Below, in pieces: positions 1 through 10,293 of a stretch of 56,834 bases of DNA. The translations under genes were made by a program, and so were the position numbers. Each line of letters opens with the position of its first letter. The first letter of the stretch is position 1. The notes under the pieces are model-generated. The model saw nothing but the letters and a program-made list of their open reading frames with translations, made no database searches and had not been told where the DNA came from. The DNA comes from Priapulus caudatus (Eukaryota > Priapulida > Priapulimorpha > Priapulimorphida > Priapulidae): the NCBI RefSeq assembly GCF_000485595.1, contig NW_014578280.1:117262-174095 (forward strand), read 5' to 3'.

Positions 1-1310
1 GGAGGAGGGGAGGCTAGTGGGAGAAGCGGTGGAGAGTGGGTTGGAAGGAGGAAGGAGGAGAAGGGGAGGAGTGGATGGGGGAAAAGCTGGTGGAGAAGGA
101 GGGGAGAAGCTGGTGGAGCTTCTCCTTCTCCCTTCTTCCTCACCAGCTCCCTTCTCCCCTCCTTCCTCCTTCTCCTTCTCCCCAGCTTCTCCCCCTCCTC
201 TTTCTCCACCACCTTCTCCCTTCTCATTCTTCACTAGCTTCTCCTACTCCAGCCTACAGTACTACTCTAAACTTCCTCGCCTCCCCTTCCTTCCCCTCCC
301 CTCCCTACACTGCTCCTTCGCTACCCTGTACCAGAACTACGAGAGTGCTGACGATGTTCCACTTATAGCCCGAAACGCCGATAGACGTGTGTAGGCGTGT
401 AGAATCCGATAGAATGTGTTGGTATGTGCTTTACTTAATAATTATTTACTTGTATATATAAATATTAATTCTTGTAACAGAATGGGTAAAAAATCAGCAG
501 AAAAAATACCCAGTATTTCACACTGAATATACATGTTTTTTCATGTGAAATGTCTTACATTTCCTCTATTGAAAGGACACGTAATTCTGTTGAAACAAAA
601 TCTGTATAAATAGATGTTAAACAGATTACAATCACATGTATTTCAAAGTAAAATAAATGATACAGTTCTCTAACAGATAAACAAACATTTTCATTTAAAC
701 GTGAAATTTGCAAATTGTCTCGCTTTTGCTCATTAAATCAAGGTATTTCGCATTTATAACTTCTACTGGGGGTTTTCCACTGTTGTTTCCCTCGTCAGTA
801 GGCCTACCCTAGCTTATTATAATTTAGTATCCTCTCGCAAGTTTTCACGTGCTGCGATTAGTGGCAATAGTGCGCTGAGACTTTGTAGTCAAAAACTTAA
901 TATTCGAAGATCATTTTAAGGCTATAGTAGGCTAGTTATTAATGGCATAGGTCCAAGGCTCATTAAAGGTTCATCTTCGTTGGTCAGCTGTGGAGAAAGA
1001 TGTAGCGTTGTAGAACATAGCCTTCAATGCAATTCAGCTAAATTCAAGATTTATTTTCGTGATGAATACAACAATCAAGTGGAAAGATGGGGCCCAATGA
1101 TGGACGAAGATGGCCCTGGGTCCGCAATCGAAAACCAATTGCTGCTGCTAATACCCAGACCTTAACCTAACTGCCAACTATAAACCCGTAACCCTAAACC
1201 ATAACCCTAACCATAACCCATAACACTATTATATTGATGAAATAATAATATTATATTTATATTGATTAAATGCAATTGGTTTATTGGGAGCCATGTTTCC
1301 TATCAATTGA
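1..1310. repeat. Dispersed repeat R1, copy a (GA/CT foldback end plus telomere-like end)
   Basis: The same sequence recurs at 11315-12512. Bases 1-120 are GA-rich and flip near base 117 to a CT-rich stretch that reads back as their approximate complement, so the end can fold into a hairpin. A unique AT-rich body follows (about 300-1080), then TAACCC-like repeats (about 1160-1230), then a right end (about 1275-1305) related to the inverted end of the MITE at 39443-39598. No coding potential; open frames here are low-complexity. Against the second copy it differs mainly by single-base insertions and deletions, which suggests low base quality in at least one copy. Probably a non-autonomous foldback-type element; superfamily unknown. 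Confidence 0.75.
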
Positions 1311-1525
1311 ACCGAAAGGGGGAGCTCATTGCATAATCCCAAGTCATGTGGTGGAAGTGGAACTGATCATGATAGTGTAGCAATCGAGTATTTTGTAGTC
1401 GAATTTTCAAAATCAATTTATGGGATGAGGCTCGCAGTGGTCGCAGTAAAACTGGTGGGAATATTGAGGGCAACACTACCAGTGCTGTTCTCTGGCCTAA
1501 TAAAAGTTGCGATTGTTGGTTAACA

Positions 1526-1708
1526 TGTTGTATTATCATAATTATCTGTTCTTGTGTCAAAAAGTTTATCAGGCACTGGCATGTGCTGCACCTATGGGGC
1601 TTTGGAGGGACTAAAAAAACATGGCTGGTTTCTGTTAACTCAAGGCTTTCGTCCTACTCATTATCTTGTGTCTAATTAACGCCCACAAGATAACCTCCTG
1701 ACTCAACA
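1526..1708 (+). repeat. 5' LTR of element A
   Basis: 183 bp, starting TGTTGTATTATCATAA and ending CTCCTGACTCAACA. It matches the 3' LTR with scattered single-base indels (for example an extra A and T near 1560-1570). The sequence just downstream begins TGGATGTCAGAA, loosely like a tRNA-Leu-type primer site, but the match is imperfect. Confidence 0.92.
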
Positions 1709-2143
1709 TGGATGTCAGAATCGGTAAAAGGAGACCGGAGACAGTAAAATAGGACAGTCGTGATGCCCCAGTTTTCTCAGTTTGCCGCATGTCTATGTGG
1801 TTAAGACAATGCAATGCGGTAATGTCGTGCATGCTACAGCGCCGTTAGTCTCTGATCCTACTGATTTCGATGACGCAGCTGACTTTTCTGAGCTATATGT
1901 GGAACTTTACACACGGTTCTGCCCTTCCCGTAGTAGTGGACTATAGGCACAGTTTCCAAGTCCAACCACCCTGAGTCATTCGACTTTAGGACAGCCTGGT
2001 CGAAACATGGATCAGCACGGTTCGTATCAGCATCAGACAAGTGTCTAGCCTCTCAGAAAAGGAGAGCCAGAACAAATGACACCTCATCTACTCAATGGAC
2101 CCCCGACCAGTGATGAAGGAGAGGCATCTAATGTCATCTCGCT
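1709..2143. other. Element A leader, no recognisable gene
   Basis: This 435-bp stretch between the 5' LTR and the first recognisable pol sequence shows no gag zinc knuckle, protease DTG motif or RT motif in any frame. It is either the remaining leader plus scrambled gag or an unrelated filler left by the internal deletion. Confidence 0.5.
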
Positions 2144-4203
2144 GTTGCCGAAGGCATCTACGCAGACCCAAACAAGGTCAAGGCTATACAGGAGATGGAA
2201 CGTCCAGGGAACATCACGGAGCTTAGACGTTTCCTAGGCATGCTCAATCAGTTAGGGAAATTCGTCCCTAACCTAGCGGACAGAACGGAGCCTCTTCGCT
2301 CGTTACTCAGCGTGAAAAATGCGTGGCTTTGGAGTCAAGCTCAGGAACGTGCTTTTAAGGAACTGAAGGCATGTCTCACGTCATCTGGTATTCTTGCGCT
2401 GTATGATCCGAGCAGAGGCACGCTCGTCTCAGCTGATTCGTCGTCGTATGGATTAGGAGCCGTCATCAAGCAGAAACAGGATGACAATGTGTGGAAACCA
2501 ATCGCATACGCGTCACGTTCATTGTCTGATACGGAGAAACGGTACGCGCAGGTGGAGAAAGAAGCGCTAGCCTCAGCGTGGGCTTGCGATAGGTTCCGAG
2601 AGTATCTGATTGGAAAACATTTTACTCTAGAAACGGACCATAGGCCGTTAGTGTCGCTTCTTGGCTCAAAGAGTGTGGATGAACTCCCCGCACGAGTTCA
2701 ACGCTTCAAACTCCGTATGATGCGCTACCGATACGGCATTATACATGTTCCGGGGAAAGAACTGTATACCGCAGACGCCTTGTCGAGGGCGCCAGTGTCT
2801 ATTCCGCCAACGTCCGAGGAAGTAGAACTCGCGCAGGATGTCAAAGCCTACGTGGAGTTAATCGTGCAGAGTCTGCCTGCCACCGAAAAACGTCTAGCTG
2901 AAATTCGTCAGCAGTCCGAAGACGAAGTTTGCTGCCAAATCGTCAAATACTGTCAAGATGGTTGGCCAGACAGATCATACGTCAATGGAGCTGTGTTACC
3001 GTTCTACCCAGTAGCAGGTGAACTGACTGTTATGGACGGGTTACTGATGAAGGGTACTATAATAATCATACCCACAAGCATGCGCTTAGAACTCTTGGAT
3101 AGGATTCACGAAGGTCACCAGGGGATAACTAAGTGTAGGCGTCGTGCACAGGAATCTGTGTGGTGGCCAGGACTGAGTAAACAGTTAGAAACTCTAGTGC
3201 AAGGCTGTAACATCTGTGCAAAAGAACGTGTTGTTCGCCATGAACCGAACATCACAACCGAGTTTCCAAAACGTCCTTGGCAGATCGTTGGTACAGACTT
3301 GTTCGAACTGAAGAAGTGTCACTACCTTGTAGTAGTCGATTACTTCTCGCGCTATATAGAACTCGCGAAGTTGACGCAGCTATCATCGGAAGCTATAGTC
3401 AACCATCTTAAGTCGATCTTTGCGAGACATGGAGTCCCAGAACGCGTCAGGTCCGACAACGGACCACAGTATTCCGCAGAAGAATTCGCAAGCTTCGCGG
3501 ATACCTACAACTTCACGCATGCCACGAGTAGCCCCCTGTATCCTCAAGGCAATGCGGAGGTAGAACGCGCGGTGCAAACCGTGAAGGACCTGGTGAAGAA
3601 GACCCATACCTCGCACTGCTAGCGTACAGAGCCACACCTCTCTTCAACGGGTACAGCCCGGCAGAATTGCTGTTCGGGAGACGCGTGCGTACAAATATTC
3701 CGCAGCATCCGACCAAACTAAACCCCCGTTAGCCGGATATAGACAATCTCGCTAAGACAGAACTAGAGTACCGCAAAAAGACGGCGGAAACCGCTGACAG
3801 ACGCCGTGGTGCAAGACAACTTATTGAACTGAAGGAGGGAGACAATGTGTGGGTTCGTGATAAAGACGTCGCCGCTAAGGTCATGCACAAAGCGGAGACA
3901 CCGCGATCGTATGTTGAAGAGACTCAATGTGGGTCGTCCCTGAGACGAAACCGCAGAAGCTTGTGCAAGCTTAGCCCAGATATTGAGCAGGATTTCGTCG
4001 AGAAACCGCCAGATCGCGACGTACATGTGAACACCCCGCAAGCAGTTGTGCATCCCAACTCTGGACAGTTAGTTCGGGAACAGGACATTCCATCCCGTGA
4101 ACTGAACTTCAACCGCCACGAGGACAGTATTACTGAAAATACTGATGGACAGCTCAAGCCTAGCCAGTATGTGACTAGGTCAGGCAGTGTCCAAACCATG
4201 TGA
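2144..4203 (+). pseudogene. pol: Element A pol remnant: RT end, RNase H, integrase
   Basis: Reading starts inside the reverse transcriptase connection (about 2144) and runs open to a stop at 3620-3622. Counting from the Met at 2195, RNase H has D81, E121, D148 (TDHRPL) and D194. The integrase zinc finger is H305/H308 (HEGHQG) with C338/C341, and the catalytic core is D368, D421 (SDNGPQ) and E457, giving the expected DD35E spacing. At about 3600 the frame shifts and the C-terminal part continues from 3601 to 4203 with one in-frame TAG at 3730-3732. The N-terminal half of pol, protease and gag are missing, so the copy cannot be autonomous. Integrase would insert element cDNA into nuclear DNA. 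The K02A2.6-like style of the core suggests the Mag lineage. Confidence 0.88.
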
Positions 4204-4444
4204 GAAGCTAGACATGTGAACAATCTGTTTTGCCAGATAGGGTTAATGTGAGAATAGTGTTCAAAGGGAGAGTTAATGTGTTTAAAACGATAAAGTGTCG
4301 ATGCGTTAATGTGGTTACATAGCATTCAATTGTTGCGGTATTATATAATCTTTGTCAGGAATGATCTTTGGATAATTTGGACTGTATGGGAATTCATATC
4401 TACAAGAGCTGCATTATTAGTTTTATTTTCATCTCAAAGGGGGA

Positions 4445-4626
4445 TGTTGTATTATCATAAATATCTGTTCTTGTGTCAACAAGTTATCAGCACTGGCATG
4501 TGCTGCCACCTATGGAGGTTGGGATGGACTAAATAAACATGGCTGGTTTCTGTTAACTCAAGGCTTTCGTCCTACTCATTATTTGTGTCTAATTAACGCC
4601 CACAAGATAAACCTCCTGACTCAACA
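4445..4626 (+). repeat. 3' LTR of element A
   Basis: 182-bp direct repeat of 1526-1708 with the same TGTTG...CAACA ends, preceded by the polypurine tract AAAGGGGGA (about 4435-4444) and followed by the target duplication AACA. The region 4204-4444 between pol and the tract is a non-coding tail. Confidence 0.92.
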
Positions 4627-4630
4627 AACA

Positions 4631-5672
4631 AGGCAGCAAGGAATGGTGACCCCCCACCACCGAGGGGAAGTCGTATCCGGTTGTGAAGACGTGGCTCCGT
4701 ACATGTAAGTATAGACCGGTTACAGTTTGATCTACATATTATTATAATAATATTCATTCTGTGTCTGTGTGCTAAATCCATTCCTCGGGACCGCTCAACT
4801 CGAGATAGTCTATACTCCTGTAATTTCCCAGAGTTGTACAGCTGTACAGTGCTAACTTGACATTTTCTGACCCTAGTACGTAGTATGACTAGATAGTATA
4901 TAGCGCATGTAGCATTGCAGCTAACGCAGCTACTCATTTTTTGAATAATTGTGGATGTTTTACCTGCACGGTATTGCGAACTGCACACAGGACATACAAC
5001 CTTTTCTTGTCTTGTCTGATACTGTACTAATCGCCTGGTGTGGCTATGAACGTACAGGTCATCATGCAGCACTTTGATGACCTAATTTTTCTTCACAACC
5101 TCTTTGCTGCTGTTAATAAAATTTTTGAATAAAGCCACATCAGGAGCAGTCTTGGTAGTTTGTGGTTCCTCCAAGAATCTGCATGGGTTAATGCCAGGCC
5201 AGTGATGATTTTCTTATTGGTCTCGCGCTTAGCGTATCGGGAAAAATACTGTATCAGCCCAGGTTTGAGACCGTGTGCGCACTACACAGGAAAAACATTC
5301 TCCAGTCTAACGTCTCATCTGACAGACGAAGAGTAAAGTGACATGCCCAAGGACATGAGCGAGGGACAGTGATGCAACTTGAACTGGAAGCCAGGCCTTG
5401 GGTTGTGAATAGAGACCGTGCTACTACATCACAACGATTGAATCGCATCTTTCAGTGCATTGTCCAGTACAGGCAATCATGAAAATAACTTTAGGGATGG
5501 GCAATAAAGTCTATAAAAATTATGAATGTGGAAAATCACGGGGATTGTTTCCTGCAGCTCAGTACCATTTAAATTCACCTACAATTTCACATCTCTGCCT
5601 AAGCTTTTTATTGTGTCAAATTCTGCACAGACTCTTGGAATCAACAACCAACATTTAGCATGTTTAATATAT
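4631..5672. other. Unassigned sequence between elements A and B
   Basis: About 1 kb without recognisable protein motifs. A short stretch near 5330-5400 contains wording similar to tRNA-derived SINE tails (tgcccaaggacat), but no convincing A and B boxes are seen. The last bases (ATAT, 5669-5672) are the target site of element B. Confidence 0.5.
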
Positions 5673-6319
5673 TGTAAGCGGGCAGATTCCATATGCCACG
5701 CGAAGGCGATGGTAATACGGGGAAACGCAATCTTGGCGCCGCAGGGTCGAGGGATGTGTCACAACATGCTGCGGGCGGACACTACGCGGGCCAGTTGGGC
5801 CCGTAGGGAAATAAGAAATGGTCGAACGCAGGTCTAAGGTTTCCCCGAGTATTGCGCGTTGTGACAACCTAGACGCTGGCCAGATGACCTATGACATCAG
5901 GGCAGGAATGGGACCATGGAATCCAGCCAAGTGCGAAGCCAAGTGCGAAGACACTCATATCCATATCATTCGGTATGGGTAATGGAGAAGGCGTAGGACT
6001 CCATTCCCCGTATTTGGTATGTCCAGTTGGCCGGAGAAGGGAGCTATAACGAGAGGTGACGTAGGAAAGGGCGCGCCGTATAAATAGTGAAGCGCGACAG
6101 CGCCTCAAGGCTCTTGTTAGAAGACACCAACTGAGAAAGGTGTAAGTGCGTGATACGGTTGCTATGTAGTTGAACGGTCTTGCTAGCCTGTAGTACATTG
6201 AGATTTCATGTTGTATGATGTAGTAAAACACTAGTGAACGCTACTTCTTGTCTTGTCTTTACTTGTCTCTAGTCTATTACAGAACCTCTTAAAAAGGTAG
6301 CGCGAATCACGTGTCTACA
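5673..6319 (+). repeat. 5' LTR of element B
   Basis: 647 bp. It contains a TATA-like TATAAATAG at 6079-6087 just after GGGCGCGCCG, and two tandem copies of GCCAAGTGCGAA near 5930-5960. Compared with the 3' LTR it has an additional 164-bp block (6132-6295) and one fewer GCCAAGTGCGAA unit. These differences plus a 3-base deletion account for the 155-bp length difference. Confidence 0.92.
6079..6087 (+). promoter_or_regulatory. Probable LTR TATA box
   Basis: TATAAATAG follows a GC-rich segment in the 5' LTR, and the same motif is present at 30719-30727 in the 3' LTR. Transcription of element B would start shortly downstream; the site is inferred from position and motif only. Confidence 0.55.
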
Positions 6320-6322
6320 TTG

Positions 6323-6335
6323 TGGTGCCGACCAG
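6323..6335 (+). promoter_or_regulatory. Candidate primer-binding site of element B
   Basis: TGGTGCCGACCAG starts three bases after the 5' LTR ends, where the tRNA primer site of an LTR retroelement belongs. The leading TGG pairs with a tRNA CCA end. The matching tRNA was not identified. Confidence 0.5.
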
Positions 6336-6561
6336 TCTGATTTGGGTATTCCATTGCGCACAACGCAAGGGAAGCGAGCGAACGAAACGAAAACAAACCG
6401 TATCATTGCATCACATATCGGCATGTTCTCGACGGCGAATCGGTAAGTACTAATATTTCCGGCTTAAACGGTGTGGTAACGAAATTTCTTGCGAGAAGTG
6501 CTTTACGTACACGTACGAGCGTAGTTAATTTAACGGGGTACTTAAGAATAGTATAATAGTG

Positions 6562-7793
6562 ATGGATCCGTTAGTTACTACACCCGAAGATCCGCTCTCG
6601 TACCGTCCGCTACTCAGTTTGCTGATATGCCTCAGTTAGATCCTAATAACTACGATATGAATCCCACCTATGTGCCGCCGCTCGTAGAACCGCCGCAGAT
6701 GGCATATGATATTTCGCAGCTTGCGTCTGTATTTGGGGAAGCGTTGAAACCATCGTTAGACAGTATAGGCAGCAATGTTGATAAAACGTTGCGCGATGCG
6801 GAATTACGCACGAGTATACCTAAATTTAGTGGGTCGCCCGGTCACCTACAGGTCACGTTTGTGCAGTGGCGAGATGCCTTACAACTTGCGCGCGTTCAAT
6901 TAGAAGTAACCGATAAACAATTTTTATCGATAGCAGTATCATCGTTAACAGAGGGTGCGGCACAATTTGCGTGAAGACATTTACTTGCAAACATAGGCAT
7001 CACTTGGTCACAACTGTTTAGTAATTTGCAGCGTCAGTATAGAAACCCGGCAGAACTTCCGAGCGCGCAGGCAATGTTAAAATCTTTCAGGCAAAACCGT
7101 TTGGAAAGCCCGCGTGCGTATGCACAACGTTTAATTGAATTGTCAGAAGCCGCATATCCAGATAGTCATAGGGATGAGGCGTCGTTCCAGGCACGTTTAG
7201 CAGACATATATTTAGATGGTCTCCAAAGTGTCCCAGCACAAAGAGCCGTCATAAAAGCGCATCCGGCAACATTGGAAGCTGCCGTGGAAATTTGTGTGCG
7301 GCAAGCGACAGTCGAAGCCGAATTGGCAGCCCGCCAACGCGCGCGTTCGTGCCAAACGCTAGCATCAAATGCAAGTGACGAAAATGGCCAAACTGCTGAT
7401 TATGCCGAACTCGGTCGCGTGCCGGTTTCTCGTACGGCTCCAGCATCTACTGCCTCGGGGAATGACGAAATTTTCCGCCAGCTTGCGCAGTTGGGGGAGC
7501 TAGTCAAAACCCAGACACAGATGTTGGCGGCTGTGCAGAGAACGTTTGCAGGATCGTCGGCTGATCAGCACACATTTGATTATAATCGACAGCCATTTCG
7601 CTATGCTCCTTCATTCGCACCGTTTACTACCCCACCACTGTCCTACATTCCACCTTCAGCGCGCGCGCCACCATCTGTACGCTCCCGCATCACGCCGCGC
7701 TGCTACGAATGTGGGCGGGAAGGGCACATTGGTCGTGATTGTACGCTGAGTAGGAGTCAGCGGCGGGGAAACTTGAAAGGGGGTCAAGCATGA
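6562..7793 (+). pseudogene. gag: Element B gag with zinc knuckle
   Basis: Gag packages the element RNA. The likely start is the ATG at 6562, followed by a one-base frameshift near 6600; the long frame then runs from about 6600 to a TGA at 6791-6793 of the 7 kb block (7791-7793). An internal TGA at 6972-6974 interrupts it. The C-terminus carries one CCHC knuckle (CYECGREGHIGRDC, about 7702-7742) after a proline-rich stretch, the normal position for nucleocapsid. The middle has a helical capsid-like region with many Ala, Gln and Arg residues. The gag stop lies two bases before the nested transposon insertion at 7796, and pol resumes at 17078 in a different phase from gag. Confidence 0.82.
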
Positions 7794-7795
7794 AT

Positions 7796-7860
7796 GAGGA
7801 CCCGAGCACCCATAGCCCGCTAGGGGGGCTGCGCCCACTCCGGTTCTGCTGCTAGAAAAC
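7796..7860 (+). repeat. Left terminal inverted repeat of the ISL2EU-like element
   Basis: Shares GAGGACCCGAGC, then a CGCT-GG-GG-GCTGC block, then ACTCCGGTTCT with the reverse complement of 17013-17077. The outer 12 bases are identical; the inner part is about two-thirds matched by eye. Confidence 0.78.
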
Positions 7861-7915
7861 AAGTGATCACCGCCCAACCAAAACAACACTCTGCTGAGCA
7901 ATATAGATTTAGAAA

Positions 7916-9820
7916 ATGTCTTTGTCTAGTAAATATGCGAGTTGGACAATTAACGACTTAAAAGAGGAGTTAAAAAAGAGAAATGCGCGGGTCTCCGGTA
8001 GAAAGGCTGAGTTAATAGAGCGGTGGGTATTTTAAAAACGGCAGTGTATAATAGAGTCACAGTCAGTCAGTAATCATCATGCATGTTTGTCATCGTTTGT
8101 CATGTAGCCATTGTAGGCCTACCACCATATATTATTATTAATATTAATTATTATTTCTATGTGTACCACATATACTAACGCATTCCAAGAGCTATGGTTA
8201 AATAATATACAAGATTCACTGGTCAGAGTTACATCTTCATTTCCTTTGTTTAGGCTAGAAGCATACAATAGGAATGACAATTTTTCTGGCAGTAGTGATC
8301 TCGTCACTGACAAGAATGATTTTAAAATGACCCTTCCTGCCCATACTTGCTTCAAGGATGTTACCAGTAGTGCCCTTCCTTCAGTGAACCATCTTACAAT
8401 CAGAGAGGCTATTGCCTACCTGGACCTCTCTGGTTCTACTCTTGCTTCAGGTCATAGATTGTATGACTCAAGGTATATTAACAATAACATAATTTAGGAT
8501 TAAAAGAAATTATATCGCATAAACAAATGTATTAAATATTGTCTACTCTTTTCCTTGAGTGGTTCATGTAGATGTTAGTATCAGTAACATTGTGGTTTTA
8601 GGTTCCTGCGCTTTCTCCGATGGGCTCAGGATGGTAACATGACATGCTATACTGGCCAATGCCGAGCGGAAATGCGGCGTACTGTATGCTATAACACGCA
8701 TATTAAAATAGATACCAATGGAGAGGTTATGGAGACAGAGTGTGAGTGCCCAGCTGGGATGGGACCAAATGCTCACTGTAAGCATGTACAGGCCGTACTA
8801 CTGGCAGTTATTGATTATACGGGAGGTGAACAGCCGAATTTAGAACTTTCTTGCACAGAGGTGTTACAGTCGTTTCATAAGCCACGTCGACTACACAATG
8901 GATCGCCTGCCAAAGCAAGTACACTGAAAGTCACTAAGCAGCCACTCGCGCTTAATTTTGATCCACGCCCACAAAAGTACCGCAAACTTGCATGTTATCC
9001 TGCACATGTGAAAAGCTTGACATTAAACTATGCAGCCAACACTCATAATCAGGTTCCACTGCTGCAAACAATCGGACCAGCCAATATTTACGCAGTTGAT
9101 AAGGACCATGACTATCTAATTAAGCCGCAATCACAAATGTTCTTGGATCAAAGTAATATAACTAAAATCTCACGTGAAACAGCAGATGACATTGAGTACC
9201 GAACACGATTGCAAAACAAGAGTGTGGAATGGAAGAAGGAGAGGAGAAATCGGATGCAGTCCTCTAGGTTCGGTGTTATCATTAAATGTGTTTCACAGCA
9301 TGCTAAAGAGAGAATTGCAAGGGAAATGATTGATGGGAACGAATTTGTTTCGAGGGCAACTTCACACGGAAATAGACTTGAACCGGATGCGATCACCTGC
9401 TATGAGCAGCTGTGTGATGTGAAAGTGCAAAAATGTGGATTAGTTATTTCTATAGATAAGCCTTACCTAGCCAGTTCCCCAGATGGTCTTGTGAATGAGG
9501 ACACGGTTTTAGAAGTGAAATGTCCCTACTGTGCAAGGAACATGCTTATAACCCCTCACACTGTCCCGTACCTGATACAAGATGGGTCCGAAATGAGGCT
9601 GAATCCCAATCACCAATACTACGCACAAGTTCAGGCTCAAATGTATATGACAGGTAGGACCAAGTGCCATTTTGTGGTGCACACATTTAAGGACACAAAA
9701 GTCTGTAACGTCCCAGTAGATAATGTGTTTATTCAAGACATGCTACGTACTCTAGATGACTACTTCGAGAATGTGTTTAAAAAGGTTTATCTCGCGAGAC
9801 ATTTTTACAAAGATTTGTAA
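7916..9820 (+). CDS. SAP-SWIM-YqaJ accessory protein of the ISL2EU-like transposon (three exons)
   Basis: Exon 1 (7916 to about 8022) encodes a SAP-type DNA-binding helix pair (WTINDLKEELKKRNARVSG). Exon 2 ends at 8472 before a GT; its start, about 8190, is uncertain. Exon 3 runs from 8602 after TTTTAG to a TAA at 9818-9820, and the 8472/8602 junction keeps phase through one split Arg codon. Exon 3 has a SWIM zinc finger (CECPAG...HCKH, about 8741-8790) and a YqaJ/lambda-exonuclease-like domain with GNRLEPDA (about 9368), SSPDG (about 9475-9489) and LEVKCP (about 9507-9526), the usual catalytic Glu, Asp and Glu-x-Lys. Proteins of this architecture are known as second proteins of ISL2EU-type transposons; their task is unproven. 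No stop interrupts the main exons. The first intron boundary is the weakest part of the model. Confidence 0.75.
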
Positions 9821-9865
9821 TCAAATTTTAGTCTCATGCTTGAGGTGCTTTAGGTGAAATGCATG

Positions 9866-10285
9866 GTGACGTGGCGACACGGTTACGTAGCGACGCGGCT
9901 ACGTGGCGATGCGGTTACGTAGCGACGCGCTTACGCGGCTACGTGGTTACGTAGCGACGTGGCGACCCGGTTACGTAGCGACGCGGTTACGCGGCGACGC
10001 GGTGACTCGGTTACGCGGTTACGTAGCAACGCGGTTACGTAGCGACGCGCTTATGCGGCGACGCGGTTACGCGGCGACGCGGTTACGTAGCGACGCGGCG
10101 ACTCGGTTACGCGGTTACGTAGCGACGCGGCGACTCGGTTACGCGGTTACGTAGCGACGCGGATACGCAGCGACGTGGTTACGCCGCGACGCGGTTACGT
10201 AGCGACGCGGTTACGCAGCGACATAGCGACGCGGTTAAGCGGCGACGTAGCGACGCGAATACACGACTATGCGGTACTATGTTTC
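9866..10285 (+). repeat. CpG-rich minisatellite, copy 1
   Basis: Tandem variants of an approximately 8/16-base unit built from GCGACGCGGTTACGTA. Nearly every unit contains CG dinucleotides, and many contain the palindrome TACGTA. It lies between the 3' ends of the convergent SWIM-YqaJ and DDE genes. It has open frames rich in Arg, Gly, Tyr and Ala, but these are a by-product of the repeat. Confidence 0.88.
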
Positions 10286-10293
10286 GCAATAAC

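Larger units (their letters stand above)
1526..4626 (+). mobile_element. Ty3/gypsy LTR retrotransposon A (internally deleted)
   Basis: Two near-identical LTRs of 183 and 182 bp begin TGTTG and end CAACA. Both are flanked by the 4-bp direct repeat AACA (1522-1525 and 4627-4630), so both ends of the insertion are preserved. A purine tract (AAAGGGGGA) lies immediately before the 3' LTR. The internal region is only 2.7 kb: gag, protease and most of the reverse transcriptase are absent, and recognisable pol starts near 2144. The very short LTRs and the integrase style recall the Mag/C-clade, which includes the bivalve Steamer-type elements; that placement is inference. Confidence 0.9.

Noticed and set aside
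17-394. Open frames of 110-125 codons at the left end
   Set aside because: They translate the GA/CT low-complexity arms of R1 (Ser/Pro and Glu/Gly runs) and are open because of repeat composition.
1160-1240. A true telomere or chromosome end
   Set aside because: The TAACCC-type units are few, degenerate and internal to a dispersed repeat that occurs again at 12448-12510.
5250-5450. Possible tRNA-derived SINE
   Set aside because: A short phrase resembles SINE tails, but no convincing A and B boxes or poly-A end were found.
9903-10154. Arg/Gly/Tyr/Ala-rich frame in the minisatellite
   Set aside because: A direct consequence of the GCGACGCGGTTACGTA repeat; identical in the duplicate and without start context.
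9866-10285. Possible CRISPR array
   Set aside because: Units are contiguous variants of 8-16 bases without unique spacers, in a eukaryotic transposon.
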